Positions 12,171 to 23,198 of a DNA stretch of 64,000 bases are shown here, in pieces. The stretch is taken from the NCBI RefSeq assembly GCF_034190915.1, contig NW_026947488.1, forward strand, positions 4,784,501 to 4,848,500, written 5' to 3'. Made by a program: the position numbers and the translations under genes. Source of the DNA: Cavia porcellus. Lineage: Eukaryota; Chordata; Mammalia; Rodentia; Caviidae. The notes below the pieces were generated by a model. That model made no database searches. It was not told the origin of the DNA and saw only the letters and a list, made by a program, of their open reading frames with translations. How positions within the stretch are numbered: the stretch's first letter is position 1; every line of letters begins with the position of its first letter.

Positions 12171-13364
12171 TCTGCCCAGCTTTTTATCAGCCCCATCTTA
12201 CAGATTTCTGCTCAGATTCAAAAAACCAAACACATCAAAATCCTCTTATAGAGCACCACACTTTCCGATGGAAGGACGGCTGTTTCTGGCTGTGCTGTAG
12301 CCTTCTTGGGGGAAGCAGGGTCCGTCTTGGGGCGACCCCATGCAGAAAAGCCTGGAACACCTCCTTCTCAGAGCTGAACAGAACAGCTTCTCCTGAGGAT
12401 TCTGAGTACATGGCCCAAACCAGAAGCCAGCCAGACCTCAGAGACCCAGGATGGTTCACCCAAAACAGATTAGAACCCCGTGTCAGAAACATGCAGCTGG
12501 AGTACATCACGGCCTCAGTGGGCAGACTGAAGCTTGCCTCCACCCTGCCAGCCTTTCCTGCCGGGACCCCCAGCCTTCCTCCCTGGCCTGCATCCTTGGT
12601 GCCTGCTGCCCTTCCAGGGCCCACACAGACTGGACAGACCCGGGAAAGCGACTGAGCACAGGAAGGACCACAGCAGGACTGGCTTCAAGTGTATAAAGCT
12701 GACCAGAGAGACAGACACAGAGGCAGAGGCAGAGACTAAGGGGGGAGGAGAGGAGCAGCCCAGGAAGGACGGGAGCGGCACCAAAGGAGCCTTCCCACCT
12801 CCTTAGCTCCCCGGGGCAGTTTGCCATCCCTCAGAGCACTTGGGGTCTCGCTGCCCTGCTCTGCATGGTACCAAAGCAGTGGCAGGTATTTCTGCCCTGA
12901 AACCCGCATGCCCGGTTACCCAGCTCCTTGCTTTTGGGATGGGTCACCCTCCTGGTGTGCACATACCCACAGTCCCCAATGGAGACCCCGCCTTAGACCC
13001 CGGTGACTGTCCCCACCCCACACACAGTAAGGAGCTTGCTCTCTGCTCCCTAATCCACTTCTGTTCTGCATATTTCCGCTGCCGACGTTCCTAACCCGGA
13101 CCCTTGCAAGCCCACAAGTGGAGGTCAAACCAGGTTTGGAGCCCCCGTGGCTTGCAGGGGTGTGAGGTGGGATAAGCACCCTGCAGACACCAAGTCCAGC
13201 ACAGCAGTGAGGAGGACCAGGGGGTCAGGACAAGAGCTGGCTCGACATGACCTCGCTGGCCGTGACTCTGCCGCTCTCAGCCACTGAAGCCATCTGCAGA
13301 GCGTTTATGGGGAAAGGGAGACCATCCCTAAGCCTCCAGACGCCAGGCACCCTCTCCATCCTGC
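12171..13364. other. Unique GC-rich sequence
   Basis: Several overlapping open frames of 60-130 codons occur on both strands between 12,235 and 13,180, none with a recognisable domain. No repeat family identified. Confidence 0.4.
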
Positions 13365-13555
13365 AGGAGTTTTATTCTTAAATGTTTAACTGTGTTTCCT
13401 CCAGGGACAATATAACAAATTTCTGAAATATAACCACAGCAATAAATTTCTCGTAAGACTCTACTGGCAGATTAATAGTTTCGTGCTCCAGCTATTATTG
13501 TTTTAATAAGAAAATAAAAAGGAATCATTCACAGAGGCTCCACACCCAGCAAATG
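13365..13555. promoter_or_regulatory. Candidate conserved noncoding element
   Basis: Sharply AT-rich island in GC-rich surroundings, with gtttaactgtgtttcctcc, agattaatagtttcgtg and gctattattgttttaataag. No repeat signature. Its compact size and abrupt edges resemble a conserved enhancer core; evidence is compositional only. Confidence 0.35.
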
Positions 13556-13962
13556 TATATTCCAGGGTGAGCTCATGGAGGCCAGCAGCCAGCTGGATGT
13601 GTCGGTCAGCAAAACCAGCAATCAGGGTTCAAGATGGCGAGGCCAGGACGAGGCCAGCGTCCTGGGCAGAAGGGACACACACAGTGGGCTGAGCCATTCC
13701 TATGGACACCCAGCCCCTTGCGAGAACATCCAACACAGTCTCAGCAACCGGACACGAGAGCACTTGGAACAAGAGACAAACAAATGTCCTTGGGTTATGA
13801 TGGGGAGGGCAGGAAGGCAGGGACCCACAGCCTCTGGGAAACAGCTGGCCCTGAGTTACCGGAGGACAGGGACAGTGCAGTGATACCTTTTCGGTCTTCA
13901 GCCCTCCAACACTGGAGGCAGGATGGAAAGAGACGTGGGGTTCTGGCCATAGGCACCCTAGG

Positions 13963-14040
13963 CACATAGGAGCCTTCCGGGTCGCAGAAATGTGAGTGCT
14001 GAATGGTGGCCCCCAAGGGCGTCCACCTCCTACACTAAAC
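13963..14040 (+). repeat. Local direct duplication, copy 1
   Basis: A 78-bp stretch containing agccttccgggtcgcagaaa and tccacctcctacactaaac recurs at 15,880-15,957 in the same orientation with roughly 88% identity by eye. Neither copy matches a SINE or L1 that I recognise; they could be two fragments of an old unclassified repeat. The L1 at 14,120-15,005 lies between them. Confidence 0.75.
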
Positions 14041-14119
14041 GTCACCTCTTTGATGGCTGTGTCTGCTGTCCCCTGGCTCCCTCTCGTGCCCTGACATCTT
14101 CGGCTGCACAACACCCTGC
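14041..14119. other. Spacer before L1
   Basis: Short unique stretch leading into the L1 fragment; nothing recognised. Confidence 0.3.
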
Positions 14120-15005
14120 CAGAATGAAAGACCCATCCAAAATGGGCAAGAGAGATGAGCACACACTTCTCAGAAGCCCAAGTGGCCAAAAAATACATGA
14201 AAGGACGTTCAACATCTGTGGCCTTTGGAGAGATGCAAATTAAAACAACACAGATTCCATCTCACTCCAGCCTTCATCAAGAAATCAACCAAAAACAATC
14301 AAGGAATCAGCTAATAACAATTGCTGGTGAGCTGTAGGGGGAAAGAACTCTTCTGCGTTGTTGGTGGGAATCTAAGCTAATACAAGCATTATGGAAATCA
14401 GTATGGAGACTCCTCAAAAATCTAAAATGAGGGGCTGGGGATTTAGCTCAGCGGCATAAGTGCCTGCCTTGCAAGCAGGCAGTAGTGAGTTCGATCCCTG
14501 GTACTGATAAAAAGGAAAAAGACAAAAAAAAAAAATCTAAAATGAGAAATTCGATTTGACCCAGCCAATCCCCTTCTAGGTATCTTCCCCAAAGCGTAAA
14601 GGACACCGTGGTATAGTGATACTCATGGCAGCATAGGTCATGACAGCTAAATCTTGGGAGACCCCTGCTTATCCATCAATAGGTGAATGGCTGAAGAAAA
14701 GTGATATTTACATACAACGGAGTACCACTCTGCCATAAAGAAGGATAAACTTGAGACATCTGTAGGGAAATGGATGAGCCTTGGGACCACAGTGTTAGGT
14801 GAAATAAACCAGACACACAAGCTTAAATATTGCATAGTTTCTCTTAGATGAGAAACCCAGAGTATAAATAAACAGCAAAATAAAAGACAGATAATAGGAG
14901 CAAGGGAGATAGTGTTCTGGAACAGAAAAGGGATCAAAAGATGGAGGGAGGAGAGAGGGGTGGCAGGGACAGGAGATGGAGATGGAATTAAGATACGATG
15001 TGTAC
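14120..15005 (+). mobile_element. L1 3'-end fragment, sense
   Basis: Plus-strand ORF2 C-terminal region and 3' UTR: the segment at 14,130-14,340 encodes a decayed ...MSTHFSEAQVAKKYMKGRS...GEMQIKTTQIPS... stretch that matches the L1 ORF2 tail, and ggagtaccactctgccataa (14,720-14,739) corresponds to the end of ORF2. An ID SINE interrupts it at 14,431. There is no poly(A) at the right edge, so the 3' end is eroded or lost. Confidence 0.87.
14431..14530 (+). mobile_element. ID-type SINE nested in L1
   Basis: Begins ggggctggggatttagctca with A box, then the palindromic anticodon arm (gcctgccttgcaagcaggc), B box gagttcgatcc, and a tail of gataaaaaggaaaaagac plus an A run. The 15-bp target duplication aaaaatctaaaatga is exact at 14,416-14,430 and 14,531-14,545. 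It is younger than the L1 it sits in. Confidence 0.95.
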
Positions 15006-17880
15006 GTGCACCAACAGCCCACAGTGAATCTAAGCGCTGTGCCCTGCAGGCGTGCCCAGACAGGAAACAGGTTTGCTAAGTGGAGTGAGCAACCTGAAAA
15101 CGCTGCATGTTATTCCTCCTGCTCGGTGACGTTCTGCTGGAAGGGCTGGAGAAAATCAGCCCTTTGCCCGTCCCCCTCCTAGAGGGCACGCGGTGCCTTG
15201 GCTCAGAGCCCCGTCCTCTCCATCTACAAAGGAAGTGTTCTGGAAAATTCAGAAGTGCGGAGCCCCAGCTTTAGCACCATGCACTGCAGACCCAGCTTGT
15301 CCTATTGAGGGGAGCACTGCCGCTGACCGGGGCTCGGTCACTTTTGCAGGTTAGCGCTACCCCTACCCTCCCTTCCCACCTCTGAGCCTGGGGTTCGGCC
15401 CCAAGTGCAATCCCAGGATTTGCTGGATGCAGCAGAGAAAGCACAAAGGCTTGCAACGCACCATCCTCCCACCTAGCACTCTGGACCTGCGGGACGGCCA
15501 GGTCTCCCTCGCCCTCATCCAGGCAGAGTAACCAGTGCTAGAAGCTAACAGGTCACATTAAGCATCTTTACAATTCCCCCATACTGGCCCCTCTGCAAAA
15601 ACATTTAATTACTGGAATTTATGTCGTCTTCCTCAGCCTCCCCTTCCAAGATGAAAGTGCATCTTGCTAGCTGTGGAATAAGCACGTCTTCTAATTATAT
15701 TCCCGGCCTTCCTAATTGGCCGCGCACGTTCGGTTTCAGAATTTGCTTCCTAGGGACCTGGCGGGGTTTCTTCAGAACAGCAGTAACGCTGTGTGTGTCG
15801 CCTCTTGTGAAGAGAAGTCGACCTGAAGAACCAACAACGCTGTCCACAGTGAAGGGGCCTGAGAGTGCTGGGGTGGGGGCACACGGGAGCCTTCCGGGTC
15901 ACAGAAATGTGGGTGCTGAATGGTGGCCCCACAGGTGTCCACCTCCTACACTAAACCGTGTGAACCCGAGCCCTTGTGCAGCAATGCAGGCTTTGCAGAG
16001 GTGACAAAGCCACGGGCTTCCTCCTGAGAGAGGAGACAGACTCGAGGGTACCGCACGGCCTTGGCTCACGGCAGCACCATCAGAAAAAGAACATGCGTGT
16101 CCATGCACAAGGGCTCACCGCCATGTATGCTTAAAATCTGCACAGTTTTGCATGACAGTCCAGTCTGCACCTCGGCACCTGAGAGGAGGGCCAGTAAGGC
16201 TTTCTATGGGGCTGCCCTGGGTCCGGCAGGGGCTGCAGGGACTGCAGCAGCAGGCCGGGTTATATCGGCCCCGTGGTAGGAGCCAGGTGCACCTACCCCA
16301 CTCAGGTGTGTGACGGCACAAAGCACCCTCAGCTGAGGACCATGTCACTATTCCACGTCCTCATAAAAAACAGGATGACGCTCACATGAAGAAAAGCAAA
16401 GCAAGTGTTCATTGTGCTCTGTCCAGAGCAGCCGCTGAACACCTCACTTTCCCCAGCTTGACCCCCTGAAGCTGCCTGTGGACACGCTGGTCTCCGTGCA
16501 CCGGGAGGGGTGGGCGGCCACAACCATTGCAGACACAGCTGCCCCTAGAATGGGCTCCAGGTGCCCAGGGCAGAGGCACCCACAGGGATCGGAGAAGGAC
16601 CCCCTCGGCCTGCTCTCCTAGAAGTGTTAAGGTGTTAAGTGGAGCCACCTGAGTCCCACAGCAGCCTGCCCGGAGGCTGCAGGGGTGAGGGGCATGTGGG
16701 CCTCTGAAGGCTCCCGGTGGCAGCTTGGAAGCAGAGGGGAGGGGGGCCGATGGGCTGGAAGAAAAGCATCGGTGAGAAGGGACAGCTCTGGTGAACAGTC
16801 TGGGCTTGGCCATTTCCCTCTGAGACCACACAGGTCTCCCATCCCCAGCCTCGGGATCCTTTGCAGGAAATCTGCCTTCCCCAACTACCTCATTGCTGAC
16901 AAATGACACCAGGAGAGCGCCCAGAGACCAGGGCAGGCAGGGGCTGCCCCGGGATTCATTCTGCATAGGGAGCAGCACCCCAGCTCCTCGGAGGGGGCAG
17001 GCGGGGTAGCCAGGCACTGGCTTAACTCAATCGCCTGTGTGTGCCAGCCCCACAGGGTCCCACTGGATGGCAGGGGCCGGCCGGTCACCTGGGAATCTAG
17101 AGGGCAGCAGATGCCAAGGTGCTGGGAACCAGAAGGCCGAGCACACAGTGCCTGGAGGGATGGCCCTGGGAAGCAGCACCGGCGGCTTCTGGATCTTTCC
17201 ATGCCTTCTGAAACTCGGCTCAAGGTGGCAGCAGTGCGCTTTCCCAGACAGCAGGCCTCTGAGCTGCTGGGGAAATTCAACTTTTCTCTCATTTCAGAGA
17301 GCAACCAAAGTATGTTTCAGGGTCCTGGGAGCGAGCACAGTGCTGCAGAGGGAGCACGGTGGCCTCCGATCCTGCCCGCGCTGGAGCCGCAGCCCCTTTC
17401 TGCTCAGGTGTGAGCGAGGTCAATCTGTGCGTACCTTCGAGTCAATAAGGGGCTGCAAGCGGGAGCCAGCCCTCGCGTCCATCCTCAGGCTCTTGGGTCT
17501 GAGCGCTGGGAGAGGAAGCATCCTATCTGTCCTAATGGGTCCTGGGGTGGAGGTGGACACAGTGGGGTTCGGGGTCTGGCTCTGTGGTCTCAGCAGCTGG
17601 CAGCTCGTGGCACCTGCTACCTCATTTTTTCTCGCCTTCCGGGCTGAGATTAAATGTTCAGAACAGCCCGGCTGGTGGCAAGGCAACCGGCTTAACAGCC
17701 CACTGTTACTGTTCAGCTCCGCAGGAACAAGAAAATAAGGCAGACCTCGTGTTTGTCACACCTGCGACTCCCTTGACAACCTGGCCTGCGGTTTTGCAAT
17801 CCACGCCTCGCCCATGGACCCGAGAGTTTCCCAGCTGGTCTCCCGGATGCCCACCGTGCATCCTGAAGGCAGTGCCTGGC
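15006..17880. other. Unique sequence; candidate AT-rich island at 15,590-15,740
   Basis: Apart from the 78-bp duplication at 15,880, no repeat or gene was recognised. 15,590-15,740 mixes AT-rich cores with retained CpGs (ctaattatattcccggcctt) and may be constrained. 16,409-17,738 is GC-rich with open frames of 202 codons (-) and 233 codons (+) that overlap each other's strands and carry no recognisable domain. Confidence 0.4.
15880..15957 (+). repeat. Local direct duplication, copy 2
   Basis: Partner of 13,963-14,040, 1.92 kb downstream in the same orientation; shared blocks include gagccttccgggtc and gtccacctcctacactaaac. Similarity stops abruptly after the shared block. Confidence 0.75.
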
Positions 17881-18037
17881 CAGGCTCGGTGGGGCACGCT
17901 TGCAAACCCGCACTCGGGAGACTGAGGCAGGAGGGTGCCTAGTTCACATATAGCCCGAAACTCTGTCTCAAAATAAAAAATAAAAAAGTTTTGGGAATGT
18001 AGCTCAGTGTCAGAACATCCTGGGTTCACTCTTCAGC

Positions 18038-18040
<3 letters not shown>
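17881..18040 (+). mobile_element. B1-ID composite SINE
   Basis: The left half is 7SL-derived B1 (caggctcggtggggcacgct, then gggagactgaggcaggag and the ctctgtctcaaaa end). A short A-rich linker leads to a tRNA-type right half with ID A and B boxes (gggaatgtagctcagtgtc; ctgggttcactc). Such B1-ID dimers are known from squirrel and dormouse lineages. The target duplication gcagtgcctggc is exact (17,869-17,880 and 18,131-18,142), so the GAAA tract at 18,038-18,126 is its grown tail. Confidence 0.9.
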
Positions 18041-18108
<68 letters not shown>

Positions 18109-18126
18109 AAAGAGGAAAGGAAAGTA
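18038..18126 (+). repeat. (GAAA)n/(GA)n microsatellite grown from a SINE tail
   Basis: Compound run of AGAAA, GA and GAAA units, ending in GGAAA variants, lying inside the target duplications of the composite SINE. An open frame of lysine/glutamate repeats across it is an artefact. Confidence 0.92.
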
Positions 18127-18142
18127 AAAAGCAGTGCCTGGC

Positions 18143-18559
18143 AAGACAGCCAGAGTCCAGCGTCCAGAGTGTCTGACCAACTCTTGTCAGTGGAAAGGGT
18201 TAGGAAGAAATTGCTCCATCGAAATGTTTATTATTCAGGATTCTTGGATTATTGAATGTTAAAATATATGAAAATGCAGAAGTTGCTGTTTTTATAATCC
18301 AAGAATATGAGGTTTAGGCAAAAAGCCTCCACTGCGTTTGGCCCAAACTCCCTGGACACTAGCTCTGCAGGGTGGGTTCTCCGCTGGCCGCGGCTTTTCC
18401 AGTGTTTCTGAGGTCCTGACTCAGGGAATGGGGAGGCCGGGTGCTACACACCCAGCCTTCCCGGATGATCTCCCGCCCCGGCGTTCGTGGGGCCACGGCG
18501 GGCCCAGCAGAGATGTAGCAGCCTGGGTTCAGGAGCCCAGCACCAACTCACCGGCTGTC
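18143..18559. other. Unique sequence
   Basis: Nothing recognised; the AT-rich part at 18,220-18,320 grades into GC-rich DNA. Confidence 0.35.
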
Positions 18560-18640
18560 AGGATAAACCCCTGGCCTGTCTGATTTACCCTTGTCCATCG
18601 GTCTTCTCACCTGTCAAATGGGCTGATGATGCCAGCCCTG
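18560..18640 (+). mobile_element. MIR fragment
   Basis: Order of MIR core landmarks on the plus strand: cctgtctgatttaccctt, then tcttctcacctgtcaaatgg, then gatgatgcc. Old and diverged. Confidence 0.55.
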
Positions 18641-20689
18641 GCCCTGTGTTTCTGCTCAGCCCCCAACTCAGCCAAGAGCAGGAGGTCATGAAGCCAGTCA
18701 TGGGTTTTATTTTTAATGCTAATGACTCATTTTAGGGACTAGAAGGAGACTCCCTATCATTTCATGACAACAACCTTTAGGGTTTCTAACCCGAAGAGTC
18801 TTCCTTTCTGGATTCACTTCAGAACCCATCGTTTGTCATAAATCTCCTTTCCTCCTTCATCGCCTGGATGATTTGCTTATTTCCTACAAGGTAAAGAGAA
18901 AACACATTCAGTGACTGTTTCTTCCCAAGCCTGTGATGTTCCTGGGAGCTCTGCCCGTTACTTACCAGCCTTCATCTAACGAGGACAGGAGCGTAGGTAC
19001 CCAGAGCTGCACCGGCCCTGGCAAAGTCCTTGCGGGCCAAATGTTTTTGTTTACAGTCGCTCTGCCCCCTGGAAGATAATTCATCTACAAAACAGAGGGC
19101 TGTTGGTTGCGTGAAGGAACTTCTGGGGCCACTGTTTGCCAAGGTGATCATTTGGTACGCTGTGGAGCATGGAAAATGTCGTAGTTTAAGTTACGAACAT
19201 GCTCACTCTAGAAATCCAGGTAGCGGCCCGCTGCGTGGGCTCCTTGGCGGAAGGTCACTTTAGTTTTCTCTCCCTGACCATTCAGTCTGCCCATTCCTGC
19301 CTTTGTTTTCTCTCCTTTCAAAAAGCCGTGCCTGGCAATTTTAAAGATGTTAGGGGTTTGAAGGGTTCACTTTTGCAGAGCACGGATACCCTGGAGTTCA
19401 GAAGCAAAACGAGGAGACCAGAATCCCTCTGGGTTCCTCTCCGGCCAGACTCAGCCCTAATTCGGTCCCTCACTGTCTCTCACTGACAGTGAAAATTCAG
19501 GGCCTTTTGGGTTTCATTCTTATGGACAGCAGAGGGCTGGATCTGCCCAAATAGAAGATAAAACTTGCCGTATTTCACACGGCTTGAGAAAGGTGAACCG
19601 TGAAGCCCTCTGCCATCAGCTCCTTCCGGTCACCACGGATTCCTCACCCCAGCAAGCTGAGTCAGGGACACCCCAGTCCAGACCACTGCTGCTCCCATTC
19701 AAGCTCCGTCCCGGGAGGCATCTCTTACCTCTGCAAAGTCCTAGTTTTCCAGAGGGCCTTCTGAGGGTTCTGTGTGTGACCAGAACGGGTCCTTCAGAAA
19801 CGTAGTCAACAGGATTTTCAGTCCCATTTTGACGGGCATCATTGGAAGCCCCTCTCTGTCCCATTCAAGGGCATTTTTTCCCAGCCAGGGGCCACAAAAG
19901 CCAAAGTCCAATGTCCTATGTGTCTACGACCTTCTACAGTGAAGGACGCACAGTGAAAGCCCAGGGCAGCATGTCCAGAGGTCAATCAGAGAGCCAGTGG
20001 CCAGCCCCTCGCCCTCAGGGGCTTCGTGAGGAGCTGGGTACCTCTAGGTCACTGTGCTCCAAGCTTGGGAAGCAGCAAGAATGCCCACAAGAAAACAGTT
20101 TCTCAGGCTCCACCCCAGCCTTCCGGGAGCAGAGAGGGGGGTTTTGAGGGGAACCCCAAGGCAAGAGGTCTTTGAAAGCCAACACTGCTAACTGAAAAGC
20201 AACAGAAAGAGAAACCGACTTGACCTTTGGCCATCTGGTCAACCGCCCGTCCATGGGTAGAGACCATGACGCACTCACCCAATAAAGGTTTATGAAGTAG
20301 CAGTGACACGGCAGGCACCGTCCTGGGCACTGGGGCTGCAGGAAGGAGCCATGTTAGAAATGTTGAGGGAGAGAGAAGGAGGTCACTGACTACAAGGACG
20401 TCCGTTGTTTAGGGAGACAGCAAGACACAAACCCAGGAGAAGTGCATCTGCAGCTACTGTCTCTCTCCCAGACCTCAGCCAGTGTGCCCTGACTGATTTC
20501 TCTGTGTCTACACTGGCACCTTGAGCTCAGATACCCATAGTCACAGGGGGGCCTCACACTCAGTAGAAATCCATCAGCTTCTTCCAAACCCAGAAGACAG
20601 CTCCAGTCCTTCATCTTCTCTTTATGGCCAGCACAAAGCAGGCTCTCTGAATGTATCTCCCTTCCCCACACTCTCCCAACCCAGCAAGC
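18641..20689. other. Unique sequence
   Basis: No repeats or genes recognised. 18,700-18,900 is moderately AT-rich. Frames in 19,030-20,670 are short and domain-free. Confidence 0.4.
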
Positions 20690-20965
20690 TCACCAAATCC
20701 TCACCACAGGGCCTTTGCATGTGCTATTCTTGCTACCTAGAAAACTCTTCCTATTGTTCTGCACGTGGCCAGCTCAGACTTACCCTTCAGAGAAGCCCCT
20801 GCCTGGCTCCCCATGTGAAAGGAGCCCTGGGTCACTTTCTATGTCATTGTGCTGCATTCATAGCCATTCCCATCCGAAATTACCTTGTTTTCTTACTAAA
20901 GGCTGGGTTTGTGGTCTTTTCCTCCACCAGAGTGTCAGCTTCTTGAGAGAGAATCTAACCTGCTT
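20690..20965 (+). mobile_element. L2 (LINE-2) 3' fragment
   Basis: Characteristic L2 3'-end phrases: cacagggcctttgcatgtgc, then ctacctagaaaactcttcc, cagagaagcccctgcctgg and the agtgtcagcttcttgagag end. Ancient mammalian fossil. Confidence 0.8.
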
Positions 20966-21383
20966 AGACGGCATCCTCAGAAGCCGCCGCAGCTCCCGAG
21001 GACACAGAGCCTCCGAAAACCTCTCCCCGAGAGCTGAGCTCTGTGCAGACGCCTGGTCCTCCCCTCACAAGGGAACTAGGCGGTGAAGACCCAGGGGGCG
21101 GCCCCTTGTGATTCCACCAGAGGCATGGTGAAGCTTATTGGTCCCCCTCTCGAGCCGCTGAGCGAACCCCAAGGATCGGAGATGGGCGGGGAGGTCACAG
21201 GAGGCAGCCCTTCGCCCAAGACTTCCTAGCCAGTACGCTGACCTCAAGGAGCCCTCAGTCTCCTGACTGGAAGAGGTGGACACTCCTGCATTCCCGCCGC
21301 GGCCCCCCGTGGGTGACCACAGACGTGTGCTCCGGGGTCCCAACCTCTCCTGAGGCCTAAAGCTGTGTTCGTGTCGTGATAAT
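20966..21383. other. Unique GC-rich sequence
   Basis: Nothing recognised; slightly elevated CpG leading towards the island further right. Confidence 0.35.
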
Positions 21384-21489
21384 AAGAGGCCACACGCCTA
21401 TAACCCAGCACTGAGGAGGCTGAGGCAGGAGGATCATAGCAAGTTCAAGGCCAGCCTGAACTGCACAGTGAGACCCTGTCTCAAAAAGA

Positions 21490-21523
<34 letters not shown>
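21384..21523 (+). mobile_element. B1 SINE (7SL-derived monomer)
   Basis: Contains cctataacccagcactgagg, ggctgaggcaggaggatca, caaggccagcctgaactgca and gagaccctgtctcaaaaag, followed by about 33 A. The 5' end lacks the usual first bases (starts at gaggccacacgcc). The long pure A tail suggests a fairly recent copy. Confidence 0.93.
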
Positions 21524-21527
<4 letters not shown>

Positions 21528-21528
21528 T

Positions 21529-21579
21529 CGCGGGCCTCTGGATACCGTGGGCCTCTGGGTACCGTGGGCCTCTTGGTAC
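21529..21579 (+). repeat. Three copies of a 17-bp tandem repeat
   Basis: Units of the form cgtgggcctctgggtac, with one or two changes each, immediately follow the B1 poly(A). Confidence 0.9.
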
Positions 21580-21654
21580 TGGCCACGACCCTCAGATCTC
21601 ACACTTCCTGCCACGCTCTCCCTCCCAGCACTGCTACCAGAGACGAGCACTTTA

Positions 21655-21695
21655 ATATGGCCATTTACAGATGGAGAAACTGAGGCTCAGAGCTG
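21655..21695 (-). mobile_element. MIR core fragment
   Basis: tatggccatttacagatgg and agaaactgaggctcagag are the complement of the MIR core. Short; no edges visible. Confidence 0.6.
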
Positions 21696-22141
21696 CATAA
21701 AACTCGGCCCAGTTCCCAGATCAGCGAGGGAAAAGGCCCCGGGTGGGCACTGGCGTGGCGGCCGACAGGGCGATTCCCCTCCCTGGGCCGGGGAGCGACC
21801 GCGAAGGCATCACTAAGTGTGTTGGGTGCATGAGCTTCGGGTGGGGGGGACAAGCTTCTTTCCTGGGGTCCCGCTGTGCCCCCAGCACCCAGAGCACCAG
21901 GACCCCCGCCGTCCTGGGCGAACAGAGGGGAGCACTGCTTAGAAACACACCGGCTCCCGGGGCAGAGGAGGGGTCCCCGCTTGGAGCTGAGGCTGGGCCC
22001 ACCGTGGGTCACGGGGGTCACGGTTTTCCGGGCGCCCCCCGCGCGGGCTGTAATTGCGCGGTCGGCCGCGTGGGTGCGCTGTTGGACAGCAAGTGAGCGC
22101 CGTGCGGGGGCGGCGGGCCGCAGAGCCCAGCCGCAGTGCCC

Positions 22142-22177
22142 GCAGGGCCAGCAGGGCCAGCAGCGCCAGCAGCGCCC
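22142..22177 (+). repeat. Four copies of a 9-bp GC-rich repeat
   Basis: gcagggcca twice, then gcagcgcca and gcagcgccc, in the core of the CpG island. The end, cagcgccccctcgc, partly resembles the complement of the CTCF core. Confidence 0.85.
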
Positions 22178-22277
22178 CCTCGCTCCCCGCTGGGCTCGGC
22201 CTCCAAGCCGGGGTCTCGGGCAAAGTCCCGGTGGTCTGCATTGCCCCTGTAGAGCCCGAATAAGACGAGCAAACCCC

Positions 22278-22302
22278 GGGAAAAGGGTGGGGGGCTGCAG
22301 GG
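22278..22302 (+). other. G-quadruplex motif
   Basis: Four G runs (GGG, GGG, GGGGGG, GGG) with loops AAAA, T and CTGCA meet the canonical G4 pattern, within the CpG island. Confidence 0.7.
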
Positions 22303-23003
22303 TACCCCGAGGGCTGCCAGGGTCTGAGACCCCTGCCCAGCCCGCAGCGTCCTGAGGATCCCCGGGATCCGCGGGGTCCTGTCTCTGCGAGACCCCAAGT
22401 GCAGAGGGAGGCTGTGCGAGGGGTCCCCGGCCCCTCAGGACAGGGGTGCGAGGCCGGGGGTGTCAGGGCACTCTGGTGTCCAGCTAACGCCCCGGGGTGC
22501 CCACCCGTGCAAACGCCTCCTCCCCGGGCCCAGAGTTGGCCTGGGGTCCCCGGCAGCCCGTGCGGGGCGTGGGGTGTGAGGCCCCTGCCCTCGGGAAGGC
22601 ACAGTGGGGCCCAATGACGAAGCACATTCTGCAGCCCGGAGGCCAGGCCGGAGCAGACCAAGCCAGCAGCCGGGGGCCTCACCCTGGCGGGGGCCGCGGT
22701 CTCCTGCCCACCCAAGGGTTAAGGGAGACAGCAATAAACCGTGATTCTTCCCCGCCGGAGGGAAACAGACAGGGTGAAGGGGGAGAAGATTGATTTTCTT
22801 CTGAGAGCTCACACTCGCTCGCGCACGCCCGCACATGTGTTCTACGTGCAGGGGGAGACAGGGGGAGGCAGATTCTGTGTCCTGTGGGCACTGTGGGCCC
22901 TGCCCGGGACGGATGTGCACGTGTTTGTCGCACCCTGTGTGGGGCTCTGGACTGCAGTTGAGGGAACATTTCCAAAAGGGAGAGAAAAAAACAGAGGACG
23001 TTT

Positions 23004-23006
<3 letters not shown>

Positions 23007-23047
<41 letters not shown>
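23007..23047 (+). repeat. (CA)n microsatellite
   Basis: About 20 uninterrupted CA units; potential Z-DNA and length polymorphism. Confidence 0.97.
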
Positions 23048-23049
<2 letters not shown>

Positions 23050-23151
23050 TTTCCTGTAGCTGTGAAACAGAGTTGCTTTCCCAGGTGGTCCACATTGGCC
23101 AGAGGGTGGGCAGGAGGGTTGTTATTGCAGTGAGGGAACAGAGAGAAAGGC

Positions 23152-23153
<2 letters not shown>

Positions 23154-23198
<45 letters not shown>

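Larger units (their letters stand above)
21700..22700. promoter_or_regulatory. CpG island, candidate promoter of an unidentified transcript
   Basis: GC content and CpG density rise sharply, peaking at 22,020-22,210 (gcgccccccgcgcgggctg, gcgcggtcggccgcgtgg), in a genome where CpG is otherwise depleted. A 9-bp tandem, a G-quadruplex motif at 22,278-22,302 and a good splice-donor match (CAA|GTGAGC, GT at 22,093) lie inside. No TATA box is obvious. A 258-codon minus-strand frame at 21,939-22,715 is GC-driven and unrecognised. It may be a promoter of a noncoding RNA, an alternative promoter, or an orphan island. Confidence 0.6.

Noticed and set aside
13629..14198. 189-codon minus-strand frame
   Set aside because: Runs through the unclassified 78-bp duplication and into L1, so it cannot be one conserved protein.
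17037..17738. 233-codon plus-strand frame
   Set aside because: Overlaps other open frames in the same GC-rich block and shows no family resemblance.
18007..18255. Lysine/glutamate repeat protein
   Set aside because: Translation of a GAAA microsatellite in a SINE tail.
22160..22185. CTCF binding site
   Set aside because: Only the cagcgccccct part matches; the remaining half of the motif is poor.
21939..22715. 258-codon minus-strand open frame
   Set aside because: Alanine/glycine/proline/arginine-rich, lies in a CpG island where stops are rare, overlaps other open frames, no domain.
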